From: Calidithermus chliarophilus DSM 9957
Lineage (GTDB): Bacteria > Deinococcota > Deinococci > Deinococcales > Thermaceae
DNA length: 32,485 bases
Reading direction: 5' to 3'
Assembly: GCF_000430045.1 (NCBI RefSeq)
Contig: NZ_KE387023.1
Coordinates: forward strand, 342,253-374,737
The position numbers were made by a program, and so were the translations under genes. Below are positions 16,162-23,551 of this stretch, piece after piece. Numbering within the stretch: position 1 is the first letter of the stretch; each line of letters opens with the position of its first letter. The notes under the pieces were generated by a model. It did not search any database and was not told the DNA's origin. It saw only the letters and a list, made by a program, of their open reading frames with translations.

Positions 16162-16497
16162 ATGCCTTCCGCCCTGCACCGCTTCAAGGCCGAATTCTTC
16201 AAAGCCCTGGGCCACCCCGTGCGCCTCGCCGTCCTCGACGCGCTGCGCGAGGGTGAGAAGAGCGTGGGCCGGCTGGTGGAGGAGCTGGGCCTCGAGCAGT
16301 CCAGCCTCTCCCAGCAGCTCGGCGTCCTGCGCCAGCGCGGCTTCGTGGAAGCCCGCAAGGAGGGCACCAGCGTCTACTACCGCACCGCCGACCCCGACGT
16401 GTACGCCTTCCTCGACCTCGGGCGCGCCATCTTCGAGCGCCAGCTCGCCCAGTCGGGGGCCCTGCTGGCGCAGATCCGGGAAGAGGCCGGGGTGTGA
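16162..16497 (+). CDS. ArsR-family transcriptional regulator
   Basis: The 111-aa protein is a single winged-helix domain: FFKALGHPVRLAVLDAL (helix 1-2), VGRLVEELGLEQSSLSQQLGVLRQRGFVEARKEG (recognition helix and wing, read as parts) and SVYYRTADPDVY. It has no cysteine at all, so the classical ELCVCDL metal site is absent; it may sense another ligand or use a different site. The ATG at 16162 is chosen because it is 7 nt from TATATT and the ORF's upstream TTG lies inside the promoter. Its TGA overlaps the ATG of the SulP gene (TGATG), so the two are translationally coupled and the regulator most likely controls the transporter. Confidence 0.9.
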   Translation: MPSALHRFKAEFFKALGHPVRLAVLDALREGEKSVGRLVEELGLEQSSLSQQLGVLRQRGFVEARKEGTSVYYRTADPDVYAFLDLGRAIFERQLAQSGALLAQIREEAGV

Positions 16498-18203
16498 TGG
16501 CCGGGAAAAAGCCGTCCTGGGCCGGCAGCCTGGCCCTGCTCAACCCGCTCGAGGCCTGGCGCAGGGAGCTGCACGACTACAGCCTGGGCAAGTTCCAGCA
16601 GGACCTGCTGGCCGGGCTCACCGTGGGGGTGGTGGCCCTGCCGCTGGCCCTGGCCTTCGGCGTGACCAGCGGGGCGGGGGCGGCGGCGGGGCTGTTCACC
16701 GCCATCGCGGCCGGGGTGGTGGGCTCGGCCTTCGGCGGCTCGCGCTACAACATCACCGGGCCCACCGGGGCCATGACCGTGGTGCTGCTGCCCATCGTCG
16801 CGCAGTACGGCGTGGACAAGGTCTTTCTGGTGGGGATCATGGCCGGCCTCCTCCTGCTGGCCTCCGGGCTGCTGCGGCTGGGCCGCCTGGTGAGCCTGAT
16901 CCCCTACCCCGTGGTCACCGGCTTCACCAACGGCATCGCCGTGGTGATCTTCCTGCAGCAGGTCCCCGGGCTGCTGGGGGTGCCCACCCCCAAGGGCGAG
17001 CACGTCCTGGGCGTGACGTGGGAGGCGCTGCGGGGCTACTTCCAGCAGCCCCAATTCGCCACCGTCCTCCTGACCCTGCTCACCGTCGCGGTCATCCTGG
17101 CGTGGGGCCGCTACGTCAGGCGCGTCCCCGGCAGCATCGTGGCCCTCGCCGCGGTGACGCTGGTGAGCCTGCTGTTCCCGGAGGTCCCGCGCGTCGGGGA
17201 CATCCCCGGCACGCTCCCCGCGCCGCGCCTGCCGGAGTGGAGCCTCAGCGACGTGAGCCAGCTCTTCAGCCCGGCTCTGGCGGTGGCGCTGCTGGCGGGG
17301 ATCGAGAGCCTGCTCTCGGCGGTGGTGGCCGACAGCATGACCATCCGCGAGAAGCACGACCCCGACCGCGAGCTCATCGGCTCGGGCCTGGCCAACCTCG
17401 TGGCCCCGGTCTTCGGCGGGATCCCGGCCACCGGGGCCATCGCCCGCACCGCCGTCAACGTGCGCTCGGGCGGCCAGACCCGGCTCGCCGGCATCCTGCA
17501 CGCGCTGTTTTTGCTGCTGGTGGTGCTCTCGCTGGGCCCTTTGGCCCGGGTGATCCCCCTGGCGGCCCTGGCGGGCATCTTGATGGTCACGGCGGCGCGG
17601 ATGGTGGAGTGGGAGGCGGTACGGGCCATCCTGCGCTCGACCAAGAGCGACCTCAGCACCATGCTCGTGACCATGGGCGTGACGGTGGCCTTCGACCTGG
17701 TGCTGGCCATCGAGGCGGGGCTGGTGCTGGCCGGGGTCCTCTTCATCCAGCGCATGAAGAACGCCCTCAGCGTCGAGCCGATGGACCTCACCCCCTCGGT
17801 GCCCGCCCACCTGGCCGTAGACCACGACCTGCTGCGCGAGCGGGTGGTGGCCTTCCGGGTGGAGGGGCCGCTGTTCTTTGCGGCCGCCGGGGAGTTCATC
17901 CAGAGCCTGACCCAGGTCAAGGACGTGGACGTGCTGATCCTGCGCCTGCGCCGGGTCAAGGTCATCGATGCCAGCGGGGCCAACGCCCTCCTGACCATGA
18001 AGGAGGCCCTCGAGCGCAAGGGCGTGAAGTTCCTGGTCTCGGGCCTGCAGCCGCAGCCGAGGGCGGTGCTCGAGCGCATGGGGCTCCTCGACGAGGTCAC
18101 CGCCCACGGCCGCCACCTCTTCGAGACCACCGACGCCGCCATCGCCCACGCCTGGAGCCACGTCGAGCGCAGCCGCCCGGCCCGCCCCGGGCGCAGCGCC
18201 TGA
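16497..18203 (+). CDS. SulP-family anion transporter with STAS domain
   Basis: The 568-aa protein has the SulP layout: about ten to twelve membrane segments (residues ~40-420) and a C-terminal cytoplasmic STAS domain (~440-555, with VIDASGANALLTM). Typical motifs are FQQDLLAGLTVGVVALPLALAFG, NITGPTGAMT, GFTNGIAVVIFLQQ and FGGIPATGAIARTAVN (each seen as part of the helices). Family members carry sulfate, bicarbonate or other anions, some with sodium; the substrate is not decidable here. Start ATG 16497 overlaps the arsR stop; a GTG three bases upstream is the only alternative. Its operon partner regulator and the following TauE/SafE gene point to an inorganic or organic anion, with sulfur compounds a reasonable but unproven guess. 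Confidence 0.92.
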   Translation: MAGKKPSWAGSLALLNPLEAWRRELHDYSLGKFQQDLLAGLTVGVVALPLALAFGVTSGAGAAAGLFTAIAAGVVGSAFGGSRYNITGPTGAMTVVLLPIVAQYGVDKVFLVGIMAGLLLLASGLLRLGRLVSLIPYPVVTGFTNGIAVVIFLQQVPGLLGVPTPKGEHVLGVTWEALRGYFQQPQFATVLLTLLTVAVILAWGRYVRRVPGSIVALAAVTLVSLLFPEVPRVGDIPGTLPAPRLPEWSLSDVSQLFSPALAVALLAGIESLLSAVVADSMTIREKHDPDRELIGSGLANLVAPVFGGIPATGAIARTAVNVRSGGQTRLAGILHALFLLLVVLSLGPLARVIPLAALAGILMVTAARMVEWEAVRAILRSTKSDLSTMLVTMGVTVAFDLVLAIEAGLVLAGVLFIQRMKNALSVEPMDLTPSVPAHLAVDHDLLRERVVAFRVEGPLFFAAAGEFIQSLTQVKDVDVLILRLRRVKVIDASGANALLTMKEALERKGVKFLVSGLQPQPRAVLERMGLLDEVTAHGRHLFETTDAAIAHAWSHVERSRPARPGRSA

Positions 18204-18236
18204 AGCACCAAGCCCACAAGGCCCATAAAATCAGGC

Positions 18237-18989
18237 GTGCCGGAATTGAGCCCCCTCCACTGGTTCCTCGTCGCCCTGGCCGCGCTGATCGTGGGGGCCT
18301 CCAAGACCGGCCTTCCCGGCGGGGTGACGCTGGCCGTGGCCCTCTTCGCCCAGGTCTTCCCGGCCCGCGAGTCTACGGGCGCTTTGCTGCCGGTGCTGAT
18401 CTGCGCCGACGTGCTGGCGGTGTGGCTGCTGCATAGGCGCCCCGACTGGCGCCTGCTGCTGCGCCTGTTCCCCTGGACCGCGCTGGGTGTGCTGCTGGGC
18501 TGGGGGCTGCTGGGCCGCATCGACGACGCCGGGCTGCGGCTGGTCATCGGCGTGCTGATCGTGGGCATGACGCTCTACCAGCTCGCCCAGCGCTTCCGGG
18601 GGCGCCCGGCCGCCCCCGCCCCCTCCGGCGCCTCCCCGCTGTTCACCGCCGGCATGGGCACGGCGGCGGGGGTCACCACCATGATCGCCAACGCGGCCGG
18701 GCCCTTCATGGCCCTCTACCTGCTGGCGATGCGGATGGGGAAGCTCGAGTTCGTGGTGGTCAACGCCTGGTTCTTTCTGGCGGTCAACAGCTTCAAGGTG
18801 CCCTTCGCCGCCAACCTGGGCCTCATCACCTGGGACTCCCTGCGCTTCAACCTGCTGCTGGTGCCGCTGGTGCTGGCCGGGGCCGTGCTGGGCCGCTGGA
18901 TGCTGCGCCGCATCAACCAGCAGGCCTTCGAGCTGATGGTGCTGTGGCTGGCGCTGATCGGGGGGCTGCGGCTGCTGATGCCCGTGTAG
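18237..18989 (+). CDS. TauE/SafE-family membrane transporter
   Basis: The 250-aa protein has about eight membrane segments in two repeats, each with the family's Gly/Pro-rich motif: GASKTGLPGG at residues 20-29 and IANAAGPFMALYLL in the second half, plus NAWFFLAVNSFKVPF. TauE/SafE proteins are linked to sulfite, sulfonate or sulfoacetate export and related roles. The GTG start at 18237 lacks a Shine-Dalgarno but has TAAAAT (18226-18231) five nt upstream, compatible with a leaderless transcript of its own. It sits 33 nt after the SulP stop, so it may also be the third gene of that operon. No terminator is visible after it; the 165 bp to recF hold nothing recognised. Confidence 0.85.
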   Translation: MPELSPLHWFLVALAALIVGASKTGLPGGVTLAVALFAQVFPARESTGALLPVLICADVLAVWLLHRRPDWRLLLRLFPWTALGVLLGWGLLGRIDDAGLRLVIGVLIVGMTLYQLAQRFRGRPAAPAPSGASPLFTAGMGTAAGVTTMIANAAGPFMALYLLAMRMGKLEFVVVNAWFFLAVNSFKVPFAANLGLITWDSLRFNLLLVPLVLAGAVLGRWMLRRINQQAFELMVLWLALIGGLRLLMPV

Positions 18990-19154
18990 GGCGGTTCCTG
19001 CGAATGCCCTGCACAGCCGTCCCGGCCGCGGGGGGAAAACGTGCGCAGAGACCCGAAGAGCGCTTCGCCAAGACGCCGCCCGTCCTTCACGCGACGAACA
19101 ACAAAGCCCCGTGCCCTACACAGCCATCGGCGGCTTCTAACGAAGCCTACTCCC

Positions 19155-20177
19155 TCAGCCCCACACCCCCGCCTCGATGGGGATCATCCTGCCGGTGCTG
19201 GGCGCCTCGAGCCCCGCCAGGATGGCCTGAGGCAGGCTCTCGGCGTAGTTGAGCAGGGCCTGGCGGCGGCGGGCGTCGAGCTCGGTGTGCCACTCGTCCA
19301 CCAAGAGCAGCGGGGCCTCGTCGTGGTGGGCCCACAGCAGGCGGTGCTCGGCCAGGCGCAGGGCCAGGGTGATGCTGCGGGCCTCGCCGCGGCTGGCGTA
19401 CTTGCCGGCCTCGAGGCCCCCCAGCAGGATGTTGAGGTCGTCGCGGTGCGGGCCCACCGAGGTCACGCCGCGCTGGAGGTCGTCCTGCAGGCCGCTCTCC
19501 AGGGCCTGCAGGAAGTGGGCGGGGTCCACGGTCTCGAAGAGCTCGAGGCCGAGATCGCCGGGGGCGAGCTCGCTGTAGGCGTCGCGGGCCAGCGGCTTGA
19601 GCTTGCCCAGGATGCGGCGGCGCAGGTTGAGGATCTCGGTGCCGTACTTGACGAGCTCCTGGTTCCACACCCCGATCCCCGCCCCGCCCATCTTCAAGAG
19701 GGCGTTGCGCTGCTGCAGGGCGCGGTTGTACTGCGACAGGATGGCGCGGTAGCGGGCCGAGAAGCGCGAGAGCAGGAGGTCGAGGAAGCGGCGGCGCTCC
19801 TCGGGGGCGCCCAGGACGAGCTCGAGGTCGTCCGGGCCCAGCAGCACCGCGCCGGGGAGCTGCGCCAGCTCGCGCAGGCTGGCCGAGGACTCGTTGAGGT
19901 ACACCTCGCGCCCGCCCTGCGAGAGCCGGGTCTCGAGGCGGCTCGAGCCGAAGGTGGTCTCCACCTCGGCCAGCAGCCGGGCCTCGCCCTGCCCGAAACG
20001 CACCCGCTCCATCATGCCGTTCTTCAGCTCGCCGCCCAGGGCCAGGAAGATGGCCTCGAGGAGGTTGGTCTTCCCCTGCGCGTTCCCCCCCACCAGCGTG
20101 GAAAGCCCCGGCCCCGGCGCGAACTCGGCAGTCACCAAATTGCGAAAGTTGCTCTGCCGCAACCGCAAAAGACGCAC
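19155..20177 (-). CDS. recF: DNA replication and repair protein RecF
   Basis: The 340-aa protein is a full RecF, the SMC-like ATPase that guides RecOR/RecA loading at gapped DNA. Walker A is GGNAQGKT, followed by LLEAIFLALGG; the signature is YASRGEARSITLALRLAE (as parts) and Walker B is LLLVDEWHTELD. GPHRDD, a RecF hallmark, is present before it. GTG 20177 gives the N-terminus MRLLRLRQSNFRNL, which fits the remembered Thermus RecF start, and TAGCCT lies 7 nt upstream; the frame extends to 20213 but those codons overlap heptamer-like DNA. It is not beside dnaA/dnaN here. The region upstream is shared with the divergent ppa gene. Confidence 0.93.
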   Translation of the reverse strand: MRLLRLRQSNFRNLVTAEFAPGPGLSTLVGGNAQGKTNLLEAIFLALGGELKNGMMERVRFGQGEARLLAEVETTFGSSRLETRLSQGGREVYLNESSASLRELAQLPGAVLLGPDDLELVLGAPEERRRFLDLLLSRFSARYRAILSQYNRALQQRNALLKMGGAGIGVWNQELVKYGTEILNLRRRILGKLKPLARDAYSELAPGDLGLELFETVDPAHFLQALESGLQDDLQRGVTSVGPHRDDLNILLGGLEAGKYASRGEARSITLALRLAEHRLLWAHHDEAPLLLVDEWHTELDARRRQALLNYAESLPQAILAGLEAPSTGRMIPIEAGVWG

Positions 20178-20184
20178 GGAGTAC

Positions 20185-20190
20185 AGGCTA
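20185..20190 (-). promoter_or_regulatory. Putative -10 box (TAGCCT) of recF
   Basis: TAGCCT on the minus strand ends 7 nt before GTG 20177, supporting that start and a leaderless mRNA. Confidence 0.42.
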
Positions 20191-20260
20191 AACGTAAACG
20201 GCCAAACGCTCAATGACGAAGGATGCTTTTGGGCTGAGATGGGCCAGTGGCTAGTAGCGT

Positions 20261-20512
20261 GTGGCTCGCGGCTCGTCGAGGGTATAGGGTCGAGGCGTAC
20301 GACGTAGGACGTAATACCAGATTCGGTTAGTCCGGCGCCGAACGGCGCCGGACTAACCCGACCGAAGGGAGTGCTCTAGGATTCAAAAAGATAGCCTCTG
20401 GAAGTCTTTGGATTGGGTGACTATCTTTTTGAATCCGGTATAAGACGTACGACCGGCGTCTTGCGTCTCGCGTCTTGCGTTTTGCGTACGACGTAGGACG
20501 TACGACCCGTAT
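20261..20512. repeat. Heptanucleotide repeat array 3, split by a palindromic element
   Basis: The left part (20261-20313) holds seven 7-bp units in phase (GTGGCTC, GCGGCTC, GTCGAGG, GTATAGG, GTCGAGG, CGTACGA, CGTAGGA) plus CGTA. The right part (20443-20512) resumes with AGA, CGTACGA, a 4-nt break, then CGTCTTG, CGTCTCG, CGTCTTG, CGTTTTG and CGTACGA-type units. The DNA between (20314-20442) is the MITE-like element. It lies between the divergent recF and ppa genes. Confidence 0.9.
20314..20442. mobile_element. MITE-like palindromic element inserted in array 3
   Basis: Imperfect terminal inverted repeats ATACCAGATTC (20314-20324) and GAATCCGGTAT (20431-20441) match at 10 of 11 positions. Inside are two large hairpins: GGTTAGTCCGGCGCCG (20325-20340) against 20343-20358, and GGATTCAAAAAGATAG (20379-20394) against 20421-20436, each 16 bp perfect. 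Removing 129 bp (element plus one TA) joins CGTA to AGA and restores the heptamer phase, so the insertion apparently duplicated TA. No coding capacity. Its ends differ from the IS630 element at 23.5 kb, so that is not the obvious source. Confidence 0.75.
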
Positions 20513-20562
20513 CAGACGTACGACCTGCCCCCGGCGTCCGGCGTTCAACGATCACCGGCTGT

Positions 20563-20568
20563 TAGAAT
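20563..20568 (+). promoter_or_regulatory. Putative -10 box (TAGAAT) of ppa
   Basis: TAGAAT lies 9 nt before ATG 20578, with no Shine-Dalgarno between. The branching enzyme gene has the same box at the same distance. Confidence 0.42.
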
Positions 20569-20577
20569 GGCCTCGCT

Positions 20578-21114
20578 ATGAACCTCAAGGCGTTGCCCGT
20601 TGGCAAGAAAGCTCCCGAGATCGTCCACATGGTCATCGAGATCCCCCGGGGCTCGACCAACAAGTACGAGTACGACCCCGACCTCGGCGTGATCAAGCTC
20701 GACCGGGTGCTGCCTACCGCGCAGTCCTACCCCGGCGACTACGGCTTCATCCCCTCCACCCTGGCCGAAGACGGCGACCCCCTCGACGGCGTGATCCTCT
20801 CCACCTACCCCCTGCTCCCGGGCGTGGTGGTGGACGTGCGCATCATCGGCATGGTCGACATGCAGGACGAAAAGGGCGGCGACGCCAAGATTTTGGGCGT
20901 GGTGGCCGAAGACCCCCGCTGGGACCACATCAAAGACCTCGCCGACGTGCCCGAGGCCGCCAAGGCCGAGATCCAGAACTTCTTCGAGACCTACAAGGCG
21001 CTCGAGGCCCACAAGGGCAAGTGGGTCAAGGTCACGGGCTGGGAGGGCCGCGAGCGGGCCATGGCCGAGGTGCAGGCGTGCATCGAGCGGTATAAGGGTG
21101 TCGATAGTCGATAG
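20578..21114 (+). CDS. ppa: Inorganic pyrophosphatase (family I)
   Basis: The 178-aa protein is a soluble family I pyrophosphatase that hydrolyses PPi to two phosphates with Mg2+. The signature DGDPLD gives metal ligands Asp65, Asp67 and Asp70, the same numbers as in E. coli; EIPRGSTNKYEYD (21-33), YPGDYGFIP and KGGDAKI are also diagnostic. Remembered Thermus pyrophosphatase ends at the ARYKG equivalent (residue 174 here); the last four residues, VDSR, and the stop TAG are encoded by the heptamer repeat that starts at 21100. Two tandem terminators follow. It is divergent from recF and probably expressed alone. Confidence 0.97.
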   Translation: MNLKALPVGKKAPEIVHMVIEIPRGSTNKYEYDPDLGVIKLDRVLPTAQSYPGDYGFIPSTLAEDGDPLDGVILSTYPLLPGVVVDVRIIGMVDMQDEKGGDAKILGVVAEDPRWDHIKDLADVPEAAKAEIQNFFETYKALEAHKGKWVKVTGWEGRERAMAEVQACIERYKGVDSR

Positions 21115-21141
21115 TCGATGGTCGATAGCTGAACGCTAAAT
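21100..21141. repeat. Heptanucleotide array 4, overlapping the end of ppa
   Basis: Six 7-bp units in phase: GTCGATA, GTCGATA, GTCGATG, GTCGATA, GCTGAAC and GCTAAAT. The first two encode the final residues and stop codon of the pyrophosphatase. GTCGATA is the reverse-strand form of the CTATCGA-type units in array 5. Confidence 0.9.
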
Positions 21142-21155
21142 ACAAGAAGCTGTAG

Positions 21156-21185
21156 GGGCGGGCTCCCATGCCCGCCCTTTCTTTT
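21156..21185 (+). terminator. Intrinsic terminator of ppa
   Basis: GGGCGGGC (21156-21163), loop TCCCAT and GCCCGCCC (21170-21177) form an 8-bp GC stem followed by TTTCTTTT. It lies 42 nt after the ppa stop. Confidence 0.88.
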
Positions 21186-21187
21186 AT

Positions 21188-21220
21188 CCCCTCCCCGGCG
21201 CCGGGGAGGGGTGTCTTTTT
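21188..21220 (+). terminator. Second tandem terminator after ppa
   Basis: CCCCTCCCCGGC (21188-21199) and GCCGGGGAGGGG (21200-21211) are perfectly complementary and followed by TGTCTTTTT. Related but imperfect sequence (GGCGGGGAGGAGTGTTCTTTT) occurs near 32080-32100, so this may be a dispersed element. Confidence 0.75.
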
Positions 21221-21264
21221 CACTCGAGCCACCGGCCATGCCTACAGCGGCGCGGCGGGCCGTG

Positions 21265-23418
21265 CTACTTCTTCCGCTTGGAGAGCGCTTTAGCCTCGGC
21301 GATCCAGCCTTCGGCGTCCACCTTTACCCGCGCTTGCACGATCTCCAGGAGCTTGGCGGGTTTGAGCTTGGCGAGCTGGGCGAAGGTGAGCACGCCGGCT
21401 TCGTAGAGGCGATTCTGGTAGGTGGGGCCGATGCCCTTGATCTGGGTGAAGACGTCACGGGCTGCGGGTTCGGGCTTGGCGGTCTTGGCTTCAGGCTCGG
21501 CCTTGGCTTTGGCCGGCTTCGGCTTTTCGGCGGGCGCCTTGGCGCGGGTTCGGGTCACGTTGCTCGCCGAAGATGGAATGACCTCAGCCAATTGGGTCAT
21601 TTTTTTTTCGCCGGGCCCGGCCTGGGGTTCCTCGGGTTCCTGGGCCTCGTCGGAGTCGTAGACCACGGGCGGGGGCTCGTCCTCCTGCAGGCTGTTGCGC
21701 AGGCTCTGGTAGTCGGGGAGTTTGCCGTGGGCGGCCTTGTTGGCGGCGCGGCGGGCCAGGCGGGCGGGGTAGGTGGCCTCGAGCAGCTCCGCGACCAGGT
21801 TCTTCGTGCTCACGTCCTGGTCGCCGGCGGCGTAGAGGCTGGGGTCGGCCTCGGGGAAGGGGTTGTCGAGGGCCTCGAGCTCGGCCAGGCGGCCGATGTC
21901 GATGCGGTCGTCGCGCAGCATCTGGTAGATCTCGGCGAAGCGGGCGGCGTGGTCCTCGTAGCGCTCGCGGGCGTACTCGACCGCCTGGCCGGTGTCGATG
22001 AGGAAGGGCCAGTCGGAGGACTCCAGCAGCAGCAGCTCGCGCATGAGCTGGCGCAGGGCGCGGCGCTTGCCGTTCTGGTCGCGGCCGAAGCGCTGCACGG
22101 CGGCGACCATCTGGTACTCGGCGCGGTAGACCAGCCGCCAGAAGTCGTGGGTCTCGCGGTTGAGCCACACGTCGTGGTGGCCGCCGCGCCCCCAGCTCCC
22201 CTCGGGCAGCGCGGTGCGCACGGCCTTGCCGCGCACGGCCTCGCGGGCGGTCATGGCCTTGACGGCCTTGGAGCGGGCCAGCTCGCGGAAGACGGCCTCG
22301 AGCCAGGCCGGGCCCTCGTACCACCAGTGGCCGAAGAGCTCGGCGTCGTAGGCGGCGCAGATCACCCCGTCGGGGTGCTTCTGGGCCAGCCCCTCGACCA
22401 CGCTCACGAAGTGGCGGGCGTGCTCTTTGGTGCGCTTGAAGGCCTCGTCGGGGTAGTAGGGCTCCTTCTCGCCCAGGCCCGCCTTGCGGTGGGTGACGCG
22501 GTGGTGGTGCAGGCCGGAGATGGGGTCCTTGCGGTGGAACTCGCGGTAGGCCCCGTCGCCGGGGTAGCCGTAGTCGGCGCTCCACACCTGCAGCGCGGTC
22601 TCCTGGTTGCGGGCCATCACCCGCAGGCCCGACTCGAGCTCGTGCACCTGGTAGACCGCGTCGCTCGACTCGACGAGCTGGATGGACTCGAGCTGACCGT
22701 ACGGCCCGATCTGGGGCGGGAGGTTCTGCCCGCCCTGCACGAGGTGGGCGTCCACAAAGGTGTAGCGGATGCCGGCCTTGTACAGCAGCTCGTCCACCCC
22801 GGCCCGCATCCCCGGCTTGGCCCCCTCGACCGGGGGCTCCCAGTGGCCCTTGGGGCGGTAGGCCATCTCGGGCATCCAGTAGCCGGTGGCCTCGCGGCGG
22901 TAGTGGCGGCGGTAAGCGTCGGTCCCGGTCTTGATCTGGCCCCACAGCGCGGTGTCCGAGCCCAACAGCGGCGAGTAGCCGTGGGTGGCCGAGGAGGTGA
23001 TGACCTCGATCTGGCCCCGCTCCTGGGCCCGGGCGAAGAAGCCCACCACGTCGCCGCCCAGGCGCTGGTAGTGCTCGCAGGTCTCGTGCCAGTAGGCCGC
23101 CTGGTGGGCCGCCGAGGCCGCGAGGTCGGTGGCCTGGTAGCGCGCCAGGTCGTCCTCGGCCCGCATCAGCCGGTCCTGGCAGTACTGGAGGAAACCCTCC
23201 TTGACCTTGGCGTCGGCGAGCTGCTCGGTGAGGATCGGCGTGATGCCGATGGTCATGGGCGCCGGAACGCGGTCGGCCTCGAGGCGCTCCAACATCCGGG
23301 CGAGGGGCAGGTACACCTCGGCGATGGCTTCGTACAGGGTTTCCTCGCCGAAGGGCCACATCCCGTGCGCGCGCACGTACGGGAGGTGGGAGTGCAGGAC
23401 CAACACGAACCGCGTCAT
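21265..23418 (-). CDS. GH57 1,4-alpha-glucan branching enzyme with C-terminal HhH domain
   Basis: The 717-aa protein is a GH57 branching enzyme, making alpha-1,6 branches in glycogen. The N-terminal barrel opens VLVLHSHLPYVR; the nucleophile is Glu184 in WMPEMAYRP and the acid/base Asp358 in YDAELFGHWWYEG, close to the remembered Thermus positions (184 and 353). A helical domain (DUF1957-type) spans ~430-560. After that comes a ~75-residue Pro/Ala/Lys/Glu linker and a helix-hairpin-helix fold (residues 657-695, IKGIGPTYQNRLYEAGV). Such a tail is known in archaeal GH57 branching enzymes but, as I recall, not in the ~520-aa Thermus enzyme. A TAGAAT box lies 9 nt before ATG 23418. It shares 14 bp at its start with malQ. 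Confidence 0.94.
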   Translation of the reverse strand: MTRFVLVLHSHLPYVRAHGMWPFGEETLYEAIAEVYLPLARMLERLEADRVPAPMTIGITPILTEQLADAKVKEGFLQYCQDRLMRAEDDLARYQATDLAASAAHQAAYWHETCEHYQRLGGDVVGFFARAQERGQIEVITSSATHGYSPLLGSDTALWGQIKTGTDAYRRHYRREATGYWMPEMAYRPKGHWEPPVEGAKPGMRAGVDELLYKAGIRYTFVDAHLVQGGQNLPPQIGPYGQLESIQLVESSDAVYQVHELESGLRVMARNQETALQVWSADYGYPGDGAYREFHRKDPISGLHHHRVTHRKAGLGEKEPYYPDEAFKRTKEHARHFVSVVEGLAQKHPDGVICAAYDAELFGHWWYEGPAWLEAVFRELARSKAVKAMTAREAVRGKAVRTALPEGSWGRGGHHDVWLNRETHDFWRLVYRAEYQMVAAVQRFGRDQNGKRRALRQLMRELLLLESSDWPFLIDTGQAVEYARERYEDHAARFAEIYQMLRDDRIDIGRLAELEALDNPFPEADPSLYAAGDQDVSTKNLVAELLEATYPARLARRAANKAAHGKLPDYQSLRNSLQEDEPPPVVYDSDEAQEPEEPQAGPGEKKMTQLAEVIPSSASNVTRTRAKAPAEKPKPAKAKAEPEAKTAKPEPAARDVFTQIKGIGPTYQNRLYEAGVLTFAQLAKLKPAKLLEIVQARVKVDAEGWIAEAKALSKRKK

Positions 23419-23427
23419 AGCCCCAGC

Positions 23428-23433
23428 ATTCTA
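23428..23433 (-). promoter_or_regulatory. Putative -10 box (TAGAAT) of the branching enzyme gene
   Basis: TAGAAT on the minus strand lies 9 nt before ATG 23418. The adjoining CATAGCCCCAGCAT (23416-23429, plus-strand reading) is identical to 3113-3126 at malQ. Confidence 0.45.
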
Positions 23434-23551
23434 CCCTTAAGACTTCTCATGGAAACATTTCTACGACTGTCGCACAAAGTACGACCAGGACTATAGTTAC
23501 GGGCCTGGCCTGCCCTTAGCCCGTGCGGAGCAAATCTTAAGTATTTCCCCA

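Noticed and set aside
20314-20442. Hairpins here as transcription terminators of recF or ppa
   Set aside because: Both genes start on either side and run away from the element, and no T-tract follows the stems in a useful place.
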